Shown piece after piece: positions 52,148 to 61,126 of a stretch of 64,000 nt of DNA; the stretch's first letter is position 1; each line of letters begins with the position of its first letter. The DNA is from Hominimerdicola alba (GTDB lineage: Bacteria; Bacillota; Clostridia; Oscillospirales; Ruminococcaceae), in NCBI RefSeq assembly GCF_900112155.1, contig NZ_FOKQ01000012.1, positions 44,555 to 108,554 on the forward strand, read 5' to 3'. The notes beneath the pieces were generated by a model. The model was not told the origin of the DNA. It searched no databases and was given only the letters and a program-made list of their open reading frames with translations. A program made the translations under genes and the position numbers.

Positions 52148-52176
52148 ATTATACCAGATTTTTACCTGCTTGTCCA
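52148..52176 (-). promoter_or_regulatory. Internal promoter before terD
   Basis: Minus strand: TGGACA (52176-52171), 17-base spacer, TATAAT (52153-52148), preceded by TGG; leader of about 80 bases with a GGGGCT/AGCCCC hairpin. Confidence 0.7.
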
Positions 52177-52242
52177 GCTACGAAAGTTGGAACTTCCGCA
52201 ACGGACAGTTGCAAATTACAGATAGCATACATGATAAGCGGT

Positions 52243-53430
52243 TTACTTCCTCTTGTCGGGAACGTCGTAGTGAGCCTTGAAGTCCTCTTTGATGGCTTCA
52301 AGTCTGACCTTGTCTTCCTGACGCTTCTTTCTTGCCTCAGCCTCGATGCCTCTGGTCTCCTCGATACCGTTCATGATGGTCTTCCATGTAGTCTCAAGGG
52401 TCTCGATCTGTATCGAGCTGCCCGAAGCAAGTCTTGCGGTCATCTTGGACTGCTCAACAGTATTGTGAGCATTCTTTATCAGCATCTCGTTGGTCTTCTG
52501 ATCGAGTGCTGCCATTGATTCAGCCTGTATCTTCTGTCTCTTCAGCAGTATAGCCTGAGCCAGTGCCTGCTTGAATATAGGCAGGGTAATGATGAATGCG
52601 GAGTTGATCTTTCTTACAAGGTTGTAGTTGGAGAACTCCATTGTCTTCAGCATAGGAATGGACTGCATAGCAACGTTCTCGGCTGTTCTCAGATCCTGTA
52701 CTCTCTGCTCCAGCATCATCAGTGCCTGATTGAGGGACTGCAGCTCGAACTGTATGGAATTATCGCCTGTCTTTTCAAGCTCATCCTGCTTCTGTGCTAT
52801 GTAAGCTTCCAGCTCGCGGCAGCCCTGCTCGCCTGCGAGGATATACTTTACAAGATCATGATAGAAGTTGACATTAGCGTCGAACATAGTGTTCAGCTTT
52901 CTGTTGGACTGCTTGATCTCGTCCTCGTATTTTCTCAGCTGAACGTAGATCTTATCTACTTCATCGCCCATAGTGTGATACTTTGCGAGTATCTTATCCA
53001 GCTGCTTTCTTGCGTTGTTGAAGAACTTCTTGAAGAAGGAAGGATCATCCTTTATCTCGTCAGCATCGAACTTCGACATAATGTTTGCCAGGACCTGCAT
53101 CAGCTTGCTGGTCTCATCTATCTGCGACATATTCATGCTGTTGAGCACCTGGTCGGAAGCCTTTGCTATCTCATCGGCAGCCTCTGCGCCGAAAGATACG
53201 ATAGAATCAAGGTTATCCAGTTCGATAGTGCTAACAAGAGCATCTACCTCAGGTGAATTTACGAGTTCGGTGGTCATCTTTTCTCTGTCTGCAACGATAT
53301 CATACTTTTCTACCACTGAAAGCTCTGTCTCCTGCTGTACAGGAGTTGCTGCCATTGTAGGCATTGCGTCTGTTGTCGGTGCTGCTGCGGGTGCAGGCTG
53401 GGGTGCAGCCTTTGTGAAATCAAGTCCCAT
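52243..53430 (-). CDS. telA: TelA-family toxic anion resistance protein
   Basis: A 395-residue helical protein of the TelA family (tellurite/toxic anion resistance), with a short Ala/Pro-rich start, a long helical body (about 60-330; VLNSMNMSQIDETSKLMQVL, ANVNFYHDLVKYILAGEQG) and a Lys/Arg-rich end. Likely cytosolic and coiled coil; the mechanism is not known. It begins 2 bases after the stop codon of the yceG gene, with GAGAGG inside that gene's end, so the two are translationally coupled. Confidence 0.92.
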   Translation of the reverse strand: MGLDFTKAAPQPAPAAAPTTDAMPTMAATPVQQETELSVVEKYDIVADREKMTTELVNSPEVDALVSTIELDNLDSIVSFGAEAADEIAKASDQVLNSMNMSQIDETSKLMQVLANIMSKFDADEIKDDPSFFKKFFNNARKQLDKILAKYHTMGDEVDKIYVQLRKYEDEIKQSNRKLNTMFDANVNFYHDLVKYILAGEQGCRELEAYIAQKQDELEKTGDNSIQFELQSLNQALMMLEQRVQDLRTAENVAMQSIPMLKTMEFSNYNLVRKINSAFIITLPIFKQALAQAILLKRQKIQAESMAALDQKTNEMLIKNAHNTVEQSKMTARLASGSSIQIETLETTWKTIMNGIEETRGIEAEARKKRQEDKVRLEAIKEDFKAHYDVPDKRK

Positions 53431-53432
53431 AG

Positions 53433-55718
53433 TTATTTACCTCTCTTAAATATTCTTTCTCGCCATGAAGTTGGCTGTTTTTTAACTACAAATCTTCTCA
53501 GATCGGGCACGTTAAGGTCATAGACGTACTGCCCTATCTGATGTTCCTCCATCACAGTTGTGTTGAAGAATTTCTCAACGCTCTGATATCCTGTGGGCAC
53601 GAAGAAAACTATATCGAAGCCTATAAGATTCAGGAATGCGATTATGATTGAATCCTCCAGCGATATCATCCTCTCACCCGGATTGATGTATACCAGCTTG
53701 GGGTTAGACTTTGTGAAATCAAAGCTCTGTATCTTTCTGACCATATCCATATTAAGGTTCATTATGGTCGCGACTATCGTATACTCGGTGCCGTTTTCAA
53801 AAGTGCCCTTTATCATACGGCTGTCGATGAGGAGCTGTAACTTATCCAGCATATGATCCTGAATCTCATCACGCAGGAATCCGTAGCGGTAGCTTGGGTG
53901 GTTCTTTATGACACGCCTTTGCAGCATACCTCTTTTCAGGAACTCTGTGCTGTAGCTCTTCATTTCGTTATAACTGTCAGTGCTTATATAAGGCGCCTGA
54001 GTTATCAGGAACGTATCGGGAGTAAGCAGCTGTTTTATGCTGCCCCAGTACTGCTCAAGGTCACCGTCCTTAACGCCGGATACCTTTGCGAAGATGACAG
54101 GCATATTCACAACGTCCTCGACGGTGCTGAAATTCGGGCGGTATTTAAGCTCCTCTTTCCACAGCAGAGCTATCTCCTCGTACATCGTCTTTAATGTCAG
54201 GGCATTTGCCTTTGAATACTGCCTGTTGCGGTAGATGCCCGAATCCTGATACATCAGTGAATCGAGCTCACGCTCAGCATGGTAAGCAAGGGTGCCCATC
54301 TGTATCTGTGTGGTCTCTGACGGGAATTTCTTCGCATCGAGAGTCTCGGCACAGTTCTGCTCAAACAGAAGTTTATCTGTAAGGCAGCACTTATCTGCAT
54401 TCAGGTCAGGGACGAGTATCAATACGTCCACAGGCAGCCTTGCCAGAAATCTCAGAAACATAGCTTCATGCTCATTCTTACAGCCACCCATCAGTATAAA
54501 GCAGGCTAGCTCGGGCATACGCCAGTTGGCGAAAAGCTGTGTCATATAACGTTTCAGCCAGCATATGATATATACCGCTTTATTTGTCAGCCTGTTGAGG
54601 TTGCTGTTATCGGCAGCGCATTCGCCCAGCATGGTATCAACGAAGCTTTTCACCATCACCCTTTGCAGTTCGATATTGTTGCCGTAGCGTATCTGCAGCG
54701 CAAGGTCGGATATCATCTGCTCGGGCTGGTTATAGTATTTTCTCGGAACGCCGTTTATCTCATCCGGTGTGGGGAGAGGTATACCCTCGTCTATCACCAC
54801 AACCTGTCTGCCGCTCTTTTTAAGTTCAAGCTGCATCTGGTAAAGGTCGTTGAGGTAGGTCAGCTTATCCCAAACGCCGTTTATCCGCGTAAAGATGTTA
54901 TAGAACATCTTTGGGTCAGTACCTCTCTCAGTGGCTGGCTTTTTGAAATCGGCGATATGTTCTTCTTCGCCGCTCATCCACGCGTTGGTGCAGTTGGTGA
55001 ATCTCGGCTCTGGTCCGTAGAGCCTCTGCCTGTTAGCCTCAGCCTGCTGCATCTGGCGCATACCCTTAAGGCTGAAACCATCGGGGAAAGCACCCAGACA
55101 TGCGATATCAAGCTTATATGATGTTTTCGACATGGGGTCGAGTTTCAGATACTCATCATCGCCGTTATACTGCAAAAGCACCACATCACACCCTGCATTT
55201 GAAAGCACGGTTATCAGCAGAAGTTCGTAGTTGCTGATATCGCCCTCATAGAGTATTTTCGGTACTTTGCTCTCGCCCAGCTGAGCTGTCACTCGCTCAA
55301 ACTTATAGTAAAGCCAGCACATGAATTTGATATAGCAGTTTTTGAGCATATTATCATTTTTGCCCTGACTGCGAAGATCATTCATGGTATTATAAATAGA
55401 ACCTGCCACGGCACCACGCTGATAATCACTCATTCGGGGAAGCCATTTTTTCAGCTTCATTGTCAGGAAATTCAGATCCATCTTGAAATCCATGCCCATC
55501 ATTTCTTCGAAATAGGCAAGGTTCTTATTATCGGGATTCGGTATCCTGCCCTCTATGATGACACCGCTTGTCCGTGCGGCTTCGTAGTATTTTTTCAGAA
55601 ATTCCGCTACCTGCTCGTTATATCCGCAGACGCGGTAAAAATAAACTCCTTTTTCGTGTCTTGCGCTAAGTTCCTTGAAGTAGTCATCAAGACCGACCAA
55701 TCTCTTATGTTCAAACAT
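53433..55718 (-). CDS. yceG: YceG-family protein of the Ter locus
   Basis: A 761-residue protein of the YceG family (not the MltG protein also called YceG). It belongs to Firmicutes yce/Ter stress operons. Long alpha/beta sequence with GVIIEGRIPNPDNKNLAYFE near residue 40, no membrane helix and no clear catalytic motif; family members have been proposed to be involved in DNA or nucleotide processing in the Ter system, which the sequence here does not settle. First gene after the promoter at 55826 and directly upstream of telA. Confidence 0.85.
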   Translation of the reverse strand: MFEHKRLVGLDDYFKELSARHEKGVYFYRVCGYNEQVAEFLKKYYEAARTSGVIIEGRIPNPDNKNLAYFEEMMGMDFKMDLNFLTMKLKKWLPRMSDYQRGAVAGSIYNTMNDLRSQGKNDNMLKNCYIKFMCWLYYKFERVTAQLGESKVPKILYEGDISNYELLLITVLSNAGCDVVLLQYNGDDEYLKLDPMSKTSYKLDIACLGAFPDGFSLKGMRQMQQAEANRQRLYGPEPRFTNCTNAWMSGEEEHIADFKKPATERGTDPKMFYNIFTRINGVWDKLTYLNDLYQMQLELKKSGRQVVVIDEGIPLPTPDEINGVPRKYYNQPEQMISDLALQIRYGNNIELQRVMVKSFVDTMLGECAADNSNLNRLTNKAVYIICWLKRYMTQLFANWRMPELACFILMGGCKNEHEAMFLRFLARLPVDVLILVPDLNADKCCLTDKLLFEQNCAETLDAKKFPSETTQIQMGTLAYHAERELDSLMYQDSGIYRNRQYSKANALTLKTMYEEIALLWKEELKYRPNFSTVEDVVNMPVIFAKVSGVKDGDLEQYWGSIKQLLTPDTFLITQAPYISTDSYNEMKSYSTEFLKRGMLQRRVIKNHPSYRYGFLRDEIQDHMLDKLQLLIDSRMIKGTFENGTEYTIVATIMNLNMDMVRKIQSFDFTKSNPKLVYINPGERMISLEDSIIIAFLNLIGFDIVFFVPTGYQSVEKFFNTTVMEEHQIGQYVYDLNVPDLRRFVVKKQPTSWRERIFKRGK

Positions 55719-55825
55719 TCAGACATACCCTTATTTATCCGCAAAACAAGCCTTTTTCGGCGGTTTTTGGCGGAGCATTTTTTCTTTTGGATAATACCGT
55801 TATTAAGGTATTATTTTCCTTATCT

Positions 55826-55855
55826 ATTATACCTCATTCAGCAAATAAAAGTCAA
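55826..55855 (-). promoter_or_regulatory. Main promoter of the Ter locus
   Basis: Minus strand: TTGACT (55855-55850), 18-base spacer, TATAAT (55831-55826). An AATACC/GGTATT hairpin (55794-55813) lies in the leader. Confidence 0.75.
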
Positions 55856-55981
55856 GAGTTATTAATAGTTTTGACTTCGATTCGTTAATTTAGATATATC
55901 GGCTCGATAATTGTTAGTCATTTCACCCAAAGTGAATATGATGATATTGTGAAAATCGACAGAAACGGTATCGCTTTGCTC

Positions 55982-56040
55982 AATGAATAATGAATAGTGA
56001 ATAACGAAAAATGAATAATAAAGTTATCGCCTTTGGCGAT
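55982..56040 (+). repeat. AATGAATA short repeats next to a 6-bp hairpin
   Basis: Four imperfect copies of a 9-12 base word built on AATGAATA (55982-56020) are followed by ATCGCC/GGCGAT (56026-56040) and a T-run. The rest of the gap between yceG and pdaA (55856-56102) shows no gene. Such simple repeats are often found near old insertions. Confidence 0.6.
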
Positions 56041-56055
56041 GGTTTTTCTTGACAC

Positions 56056-56089
56056 AAAAACAGCACTTCTGCCTTTCTAACAAAAGTGC
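56056..56089 (-). terminator. Terminator of the pdaA-like gene
   Basis: On the minus strand GCACTT pairs with AAGTGC (56089-56084 and 56068-56063), followed by TGTTTTTG. Confidence 0.6.
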
Positions 56090-56102
56090 CGTTATGGTTA
56101 AT

Positions 56103-56942
56103 TTAGTTAAATTCAAAGCCCTCTGCACGGATAGAATCTATAAGTTCGGGGAGTATCTTTGCGTTTGTTGCTGACACAGAATGGAGCAGATATATCGCAC
56201 CGGGGTGAGCGGCATTTTTCAGCTTTTCAAGGGACTCTGCGGGTTCCGGCTGATCGTCTGTATCCCAGTCAGCGTAGGCAAAACTCCACAGCATCGTCCG
56301 GTAGCCGCAGTCCGATGTCACCGCCAGGGACTGTTCGGAAAACTCACCCATAGGCGGACGGAACAGGTTCATTTCAACACCGAAATTTTTCTGCATATAC
56401 TCATGCATACCCATTATCTCGCTGCGGGCGGTTTCAGGCGTAAGTGACGGCATCGAGTAGTGGTGCACCGAATGGTTCGCCACGGTATGACCCTCATCTA
56501 TCATGCGGCGCACAAGCTCGGGATTCCGCTCGGCGTAGTCCTGTACCAGAAAAAACACCGCTTTGACGTTTTTCTCTTTCAGCGTATCAAGTATCCCCGA
56601 AGTATAGCCGTTTTCATAGCCCTGATCGAAGGTGAGGGTTATATTGTCGGTATCCTCATTCAGCGCTATTGCGTTGAATTTTCCGTATGTGCGGTTAAAA
56701 TCCAGAGCGCCTGTTGTACGGTTCTTTTCGTCCACCTGAACACCTTGACCGTAGCCCTGTTTTTCTGCCGAAAGCGCAGAATAATCCTTAGCCGCCTGAG
56801 CTGACATCATCACAGGTTCAGCTTCGGCGGTGGTGGTCTCAGGAAAATCCTCATTTTTGCCAGACTTACCTGTTACACCGCAGGCAGTCAGCACACCCGC
56901 GGTGAAAACCGCCGCCAGCCTTGCAAGTATAAGCTTGTTCAT
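56103..56942 (-). CDS. PdaA-like polysaccharide deacetylase lipoprotein
   Basis: A 279-residue lipoprotein (lipobox LTAC, Cys at about 21) with a NodB-type deacetylase domain (about 85-275): motif 1 LTFDQGYENGYTS, motif 2 HSVHH, RPPMGEFS and the C-terminal GAIYLLHSVS. This is the PdaA-type arrangement used on peptidoglycan (delta-lactam formation in spore cortex or wall modification). A position usually occupied by Asp is Gln in motif 1, as expected for PdaA relatives with Asn or Gln there. ATG at 56942 has GGAGGA 7 bases upstream. Stands alone. Confidence 0.88.
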   Translation of the reverse strand: MNKLILARLAAVFTAGVLTACGVTGKSGKNEDFPETTTAEAEPVMMSAQAAKDYSALSAEKQGYGQGVQVDEKNRTTGALDFNRTYGKFNAIALNEDTDNITLTFDQGYENGYTSGILDTLKEKNVKAVFFLVQDYAERNPELVRRMIDEGHTVANHSVHHYSMPSLTPETARSEIMGMHEYMQKNFGVEMNLFRPPMGEFSEQSLAVTSDCGYRTMLWSFAYADWDTDDQPEPAESLEKLKNAAHPGAIYLLHSVSATNAKILPELIDSIRAEGFEFN

Positions 56943-57053
56943 GCACATTCCTCCTTTTTCACAGTATCTGCAAAAGCTGAGGATACATACATAAAAAGAG
57001 GACGGAAAAATTTTGAAGCATACACCTTTTATATTTAAATATATAACCTTTAT

Positions 57054-58445
57054 TCACCTGTATTTTCGCTCGGGATTTCGGCGGTAATACTCTTTTTTGT
57101 CGTCATACATACGCTCATCTGCGATACGCATAGCGTTTAGGATGTCCATATCTCCGTCAACAAAGCATACGCCCACAGCGAAATGACCTTCATCTTCGTT
57201 TTCTGAATAATTTCTCAGCCGTTCAAGCCTTGATTCTATTTCAGCTTTATCAGCCCGCTCCACAAGTATCATGAACTCGTCTCCGCCTGCACGGTATATC
57301 TCACTGTCGAAAAATACACATTGAAGTACATCCGCCACCTTTTGGAGAAGCTGGTCTCCTGCACTGTGTCCTTCGATGTCGTTCACCTTTTTAAGACCGT
57401 TCAGATCAGTAAACAAGATCGCATAGGGAGCGTCCATCGTTTTCTTACCGCTTTTTATCTCATCTACGATATTATTCATAGCATTGCGGTTCTTTACGCC
57501 TGTCAGCATATCCATCGAACTGAGTATTTCAAACCTTTTCAGAAGCAGGAAGTTATCTATCTCTGAAGCGATAAAGAATGTGCTGAGTTCAAGGGTCTCT
57601 TTGATCTTAACAGTATTATCTACATTGAAATCGCTAGCAAACATATATCCCAGCAGTTTTCCGTTGTGGTTCAGCGGGAACATAACGATACTTTTAGCAC
57701 CCGCCTCGGTCAGCGATTTATGCCATACAGGATTTATAGACCTCAGCCATTCCATATCTTCTTTATCCTTGATTATGATACAAGTGCTGTCACCGATGGT
57801 ATCCTTCCATGTTTCCACAATATCATAAAAAGCATCGTTGTTGTAATTGTCTATGGAATTTTTCGGAGCATCGTACTTGAAGGCTTCACAGAAAGTCGTG
57901 CATCTGCGTTCTTCCTCATCAATGAGAAGTATACAACAGTAATTTGAATCGCATATACCGCGGATATCCTCAATAACTTCCTGAAATGTACGGCTTGTGT
58001 TATCAGCGCCGTGAAGTTTAATACAGGTCTTCAATACCGCTGCAGATGTATCAGCAGAAAGAGTTGCCCTCTGTTCGGCATCGACTTCAGGCGTAACATC
58101 GTATGAGTATATGCAGTATCCGATATTTTCCTTATCCGATTCAAGTGGAAGCAGGAACATATTCAGCCACAGCCCCATCTGCGGAAGGCTGACATAGGAA
58201 TGAAGAGGCTGTCCCGTAAAAGCACAGCGGCAGCAAAAATCCTCAAAATTCTTGTTTTCAGGAAAATACTCCGCATAAGGAGAATCCGGGATAAACGGAC
58301 GGTGCATAACATTCATCATGTCGTCACAGTGGGCTTTGTTTCCTGCAGCTATGCGTATATTTCCGTATTTTCCGTCAGGAAATCTCTCGACCGAAATAAT
58401 ACAGGTCTTACTTTTATAAACAGAAAGAATGCTATCAAGATCCAT
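57054..58445 (-). CDS. GAF-GGDEF diguanylate cyclase
   Basis: A 463-residue soluble protein: an N-terminal PAS-like domain (about 1-120), a GAF-like domain (about 140-290) and a C-terminal GGDEF domain (about 300-460; MDMLTGVKNRNAM, FTDLNGLKKVND, YRAGGDEFMIL). The active-site GGDEF motif is intact, so it should make c-di-GMP. The GAF-like domain is rich in Cys (SNYCCILL, RCTTFCEAF) and may sense redox or small molecules. GGGAGG precedes the ATG at 58445. Promoter at 58475. Confidence 0.9.
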   Translation of the reverse strand: MDLDSILSVYKSKTCIISVERFPDGKYGNIRIAAGNKAHCDDMMNVMHRPFIPDSPYAEYFPENKNFEDFCCRCAFTGQPLHSYVSLPQMGLWLNMFLLPLESDKENIGYCIYSYDVTPEVDAEQRATLSADTSAAVLKTCIKLHGADNTSRTFQEVIEDIRGICDSNYCCILLIDEEERRCTTFCEAFKYDAPKNSIDNYNNDAFYDIVETWKDTIGDSTCIIIKDKEDMEWLRSINPVWHKSLTEAGAKSIVMFPLNHNGKLLGYMFASDFNVDNTVKIKETLELSTFFIASEIDNFLLLKRFEILSSMDMLTGVKNRNAMNNIVDEIKSGKKTMDAPYAILFTDLNGLKKVNDIEGHSAGDQLLQKVADVLQCVFFDSEIYRAGGDEFMILVERADKAEIESRLERLRNYSENEDEGHFAVGVCFVDGDMDILNAMRIADERMYDDKKEYYRRNPERKYR

Positions 58446-58474
58446 GGTGCGACCTCCCATATTACTTTTGTTTT

Positions 58475-58503
58475 ATTATAGCACAAAACGCAAAACAATT
58501 CAA
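58475..58503 (-). promoter_or_regulatory. Promoter of the GGDEF gene
   Basis: Minus strand: TTGAAT (58503-58498), 17-base spacer, TATAAT (58480-58475). Confidence 0.78.
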
Positions 58504-58611
58504 GGGTTGCCAACAAAAACTGTGATATTTTTTCATGAGTTATCTAAATTAACTCAACAGTTCGCAACGCGTTCGGTTATTTGACTAATATCATTATTCG
58601 CTTTATGTAAA

Positions 58612-59530
58612 GTGTATCAACTATAGGCAGTAATGCTTTCGAGAATACCGAATGGCTAAATGAACATAGAAAAGCAAACCCTCTGGTCATAGTTAATAAT
58701 ATCCTTATAGACAACAGTACCGCTTCGGAAGATATTGTCATTCCCGATACCGTCAAAATCATCGGCAGTTTATCATTTTATAATAATTCAGAACTCACAT
58801 CTGTGTCTATTCCCGACAGTGTTACCGAAATACAAGGCGATGCATTCTTCAACTGTTCGTCAATGAGTTCTATTTCTATTCCTGAAAATGTCTCCTTCAT
58901 AGGCTGGTATGCTATTGGGTATTGTTATGATGACTCTGCAATTTATGAAAAATTACAGGAAAACTTCAAAGTATATTGCTTTGCCCATTCCGAAAAGCAA
59001 CTCGGTGCAGTCAAGTTCAAATGGGAAAATGTGTTAGGCAATAGTCATTATGGTACAGCAGGTTATGTTAACGGTAAGTGTAAGCTTCTCGATAGTGTTT
59101 CCGCAGATGTTTTTTATTCATACCCACTCCCGTGACTCCCCGCCCCCAACTAGGTACTGAAAAACCTCAAATACGGTACATATTACAAAGTCGCAATTGT
59201 TGGTATGGTCAACGGCAAATGGGATCCGGATTTTTCAAATGCCGTAACCGTTACTCCCGATGCTCCTCATGATCTGAAGGAAAAAGCAGAAGTAAAAAGA
59301 AGCAAATTCAAACTTACCTGGAACGCCGATAAAGATGCTGAGAGCTATGCAGTGGCAGTATTCCAGACCGACAGATGGAAGATAGTCACTACAATTCCTG
59401 CTGACAAGACTTCCTACATCTCACCTGATATTCTAAAGGCACTTATCATGTAGCTGTTGCCGCCAAGATCAACGGCAGATATGATATCATCCATATTCAG
59501 GACGAACCTCCGGAGATAACCATTTCATAA
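58612..59530 (+). pseudogene. Decayed LRR (BspA-like)/Fn3 surface protein
   Basis: Reading across several frames gives the remains of a surface protein. From 58612: LRR_5 repeats of the BspA type (SNAFENTEWLNEH, LTSVSIPDSVTEIQGDAFFN, SISIPENVSFIGWYA) run in one frame to a stop at 59133-59135. The Fn3-like part resumes in another frame (KYGTYYKVAIVGMVNGKW, WNADKDAESYAVAVF), and after a one-base shift near 59440 ends as HVAVAAKINGRYD ... PPEITIS at 59530. The 5' end is missing. A GC-rich, out-of-character stretch (about 59121-59153) marks the first break and may be a small insertion. No start or ribosome site. Confidence 0.85.
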
Positions 59531-59549
59531 AAAGACTTTACAGTATAAG

Positions 59550-59585
59550 AGAGCGAACCGAATATCATGTTCGGTTCGCTCTTTG
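59550..59585 (+). terminator. Terminator after the LRR/Fn3 pseudogene
   Basis: AGAGCGAACCGAA (59550-59562) pairs exactly with TTCGGTTCGCTCT (59570-59582), followed by TTG. Evidence that an intact gene once ended here. Confidence 0.85.
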
Positions 59586-59735
59586 TAATTGTTTTTTCTG
59601 CACATGATTTGATTTTGATTGTGAACGCAGATTTAAGTCACAAGACTCAAAGATTATCTCCACGATTAATATGCTCAAAATCCGATTTCAAGAACTCAGA
59701 TAAGATGTTCAAATATAAATATTATATATGAACAT

Positions 59736-59766
59736 GACCCTGCCGGAACTGGCAGGGTCTGTTTTT
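59736..59766 (+). terminator. Isolated terminator-like hairpin
   Basis: GACCCTGCC (59736-59744) pairs with GGCAGGGTC (59751-59759), then TGTTTTTT. No recognised plus-strand gene precedes it; it could be the end of a decayed gene or a small RNA. The rest of 59586-59847 shows nothing else. Confidence 0.7.
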
Positions 59767-59847
59767 TGGGGAAGTTTGGGAAAACTATTTTATGATGGAC
59801 TAACATCACATACAAATCATTTGGCATTAAACTATCGTGAAAAGATA

Positions 59848-60489
59848 TCAGTAGTTATGGTTAGCGTGTTCTATCGCGAATTCGTCGGTATGGCCTGCGG
59901 TAAACTGACAGAATAATTTGGTCGCTTTCTCATCTGCATCTGCATCTGCGAGATTAGTTGTACTAGCTTTTGTTGCACAATATGAAATATCCAGATTACC
60001 ATCAGGCATTATTCTGAAATGAATCTCATAAGCTACCCAGTTATGACTAGAACGACAAAGAAGATTTGTATCTTTCTTATATACCTGCTGCTCGCCTTCA
60101 CCGGGAACATCTCCGCCTCGTCTCCTTATAGCAGCATTTTCTTTTACATAACCATTGTCGATCAGCAACTGCATCATTTGTTTTGATGAAGTTCTTACAT
60201 CATCTTTACCTACATATATATAACCCCAGGATGACGTGCCGTCCGGATCCAGGTTTGTTGACCATGGGTTATATAGATTGATATCATCATCTATCGCAGC
60301 CTCAGCCATGATCAATTTTGCAATATCTTTTGCTTCATTAGCATCTCGGGTATTGTTTGCTTTTTCAATAAGCTTCAGCAGGTTTGGTACGATTATTGCA
60401 GCTAAAGTTGCAATAATTGCCATTACTGTGATAAGTTCAACCAGTGTAAAGCCCTTTCGGTTCGGAAAATTGTTATTATTTCTTTTCAT
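59848..60489 (-). CDS. Type IV prepilin-like protein
   Basis: A 213-residue prepilin with a short basic leader, cleavage site KG/FTLVELI (after residue 12) and a hydrophobic helix LITVMAIIATLAAIIVP with Glu at position +5 of the mature protein. The globular part is acidic, with Cys pairs near residues 145 and 180 (NLLCRSS, ISYCATK). No pilus assembly gene lies in the window. R. albus type IV pilins have been implicated in cellulose adhesion, but this one could be a minor pilin or pseudopilin. AAGGGTGG lies before the ATG at 60489. Confidence 0.9.
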   Translation of the reverse strand: MKRNNNNFPNRKGFTLVELITVMAIIATLAAIIVPNLLKLIEKANNTRDANEAKDIAKLIMAEAAIDDDINLYNPWSTNLDPDGTSSWGYIYVGKDDVRTSSKQMMQLLIDNGYVKENAAIRRRGGDVPGEGEQQVYKKDTNLLCRSSHNWVAYEIHFRIMPDGNLDISYCATKASTTNLADADADEKATKLFCQFTAGHTDEFAIEHANHNY

Positions 60490-61034
60490 ATAAACCACCC
60501 TTATCATCATTGTCTTAGTTAAAAACTATATTTGACCACATATCATCAGCCACGCCCAATGAATATGTCCACGAAACATTTTCGAATTATAGAAAATCTT
60601 TTCTTGATTTCAATAAACAATATTTTGTTTTCTGTAAATAACTATATCACGAATTGTACCTTTTGTCAATAGGAATTTTGTTATAATTTCATGAACGCAA
60701 GTCGTGCCCAACTGATGTTAGTACTGTAAATACCATTTATTCCCACGAAAACGTTTGATTTGTGATTTCAAAAACGTTTTTGTTTTGTCAAACAATGTAT
60801 TGTATCAAAATGATAATTTATTAATACAACTTTTAGATTTTTAGGTTTTCTCAGAATAACAGTTTAAGTTTGCGAAAACATAATTTTCGAAATTAATTGA
60901 TGAGTAAATAAACTGTTTAAAGGAATTTCGATAGAAACCTGTTACCATCACGTACACATTTGAGAATAAGCAACAGTCAGAAAAGTATATTTCTCCATAA
61001 AAAGAGATATTGGCACTTTATCAGCAAAAATCGA
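60490..61034. other. AT-rich intergenic region, no gene seen
   Basis: About 545 bases with no coding frame and no ribosome site. It contains a near-palindrome AAAACGTTTGAT/AAAAACGTTTTTG pair around 60747-60785; no terminator or riboswitch was recognised. Confidence 0.5.
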
Positions 61035-61063
61035 TTGACATTCTCAAATAAATGTGATAGAAT
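61035..61063 (+). promoter_or_regulatory. Promoter of the beta-helix/dockerin gene
   Basis: TTGACA (61035-61040), 17-base spacer, TAGAAT (61058-61063), about 64 bases before the start codon. Confidence 0.78.
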
Positions 61064-61126
61064 ATTATTAAATATATTAATCAATCATTGAAATACAATT
61101 TTTAATGCGTTTAGGGAGGATCTGAA

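Noticed and set aside
59728..59916. Plus-strand ORF of 62 codons
   Set aside because: It overlaps a strong hairpin at its start and the 3' end of the prepilin gene on the other strand; no ribosome site.
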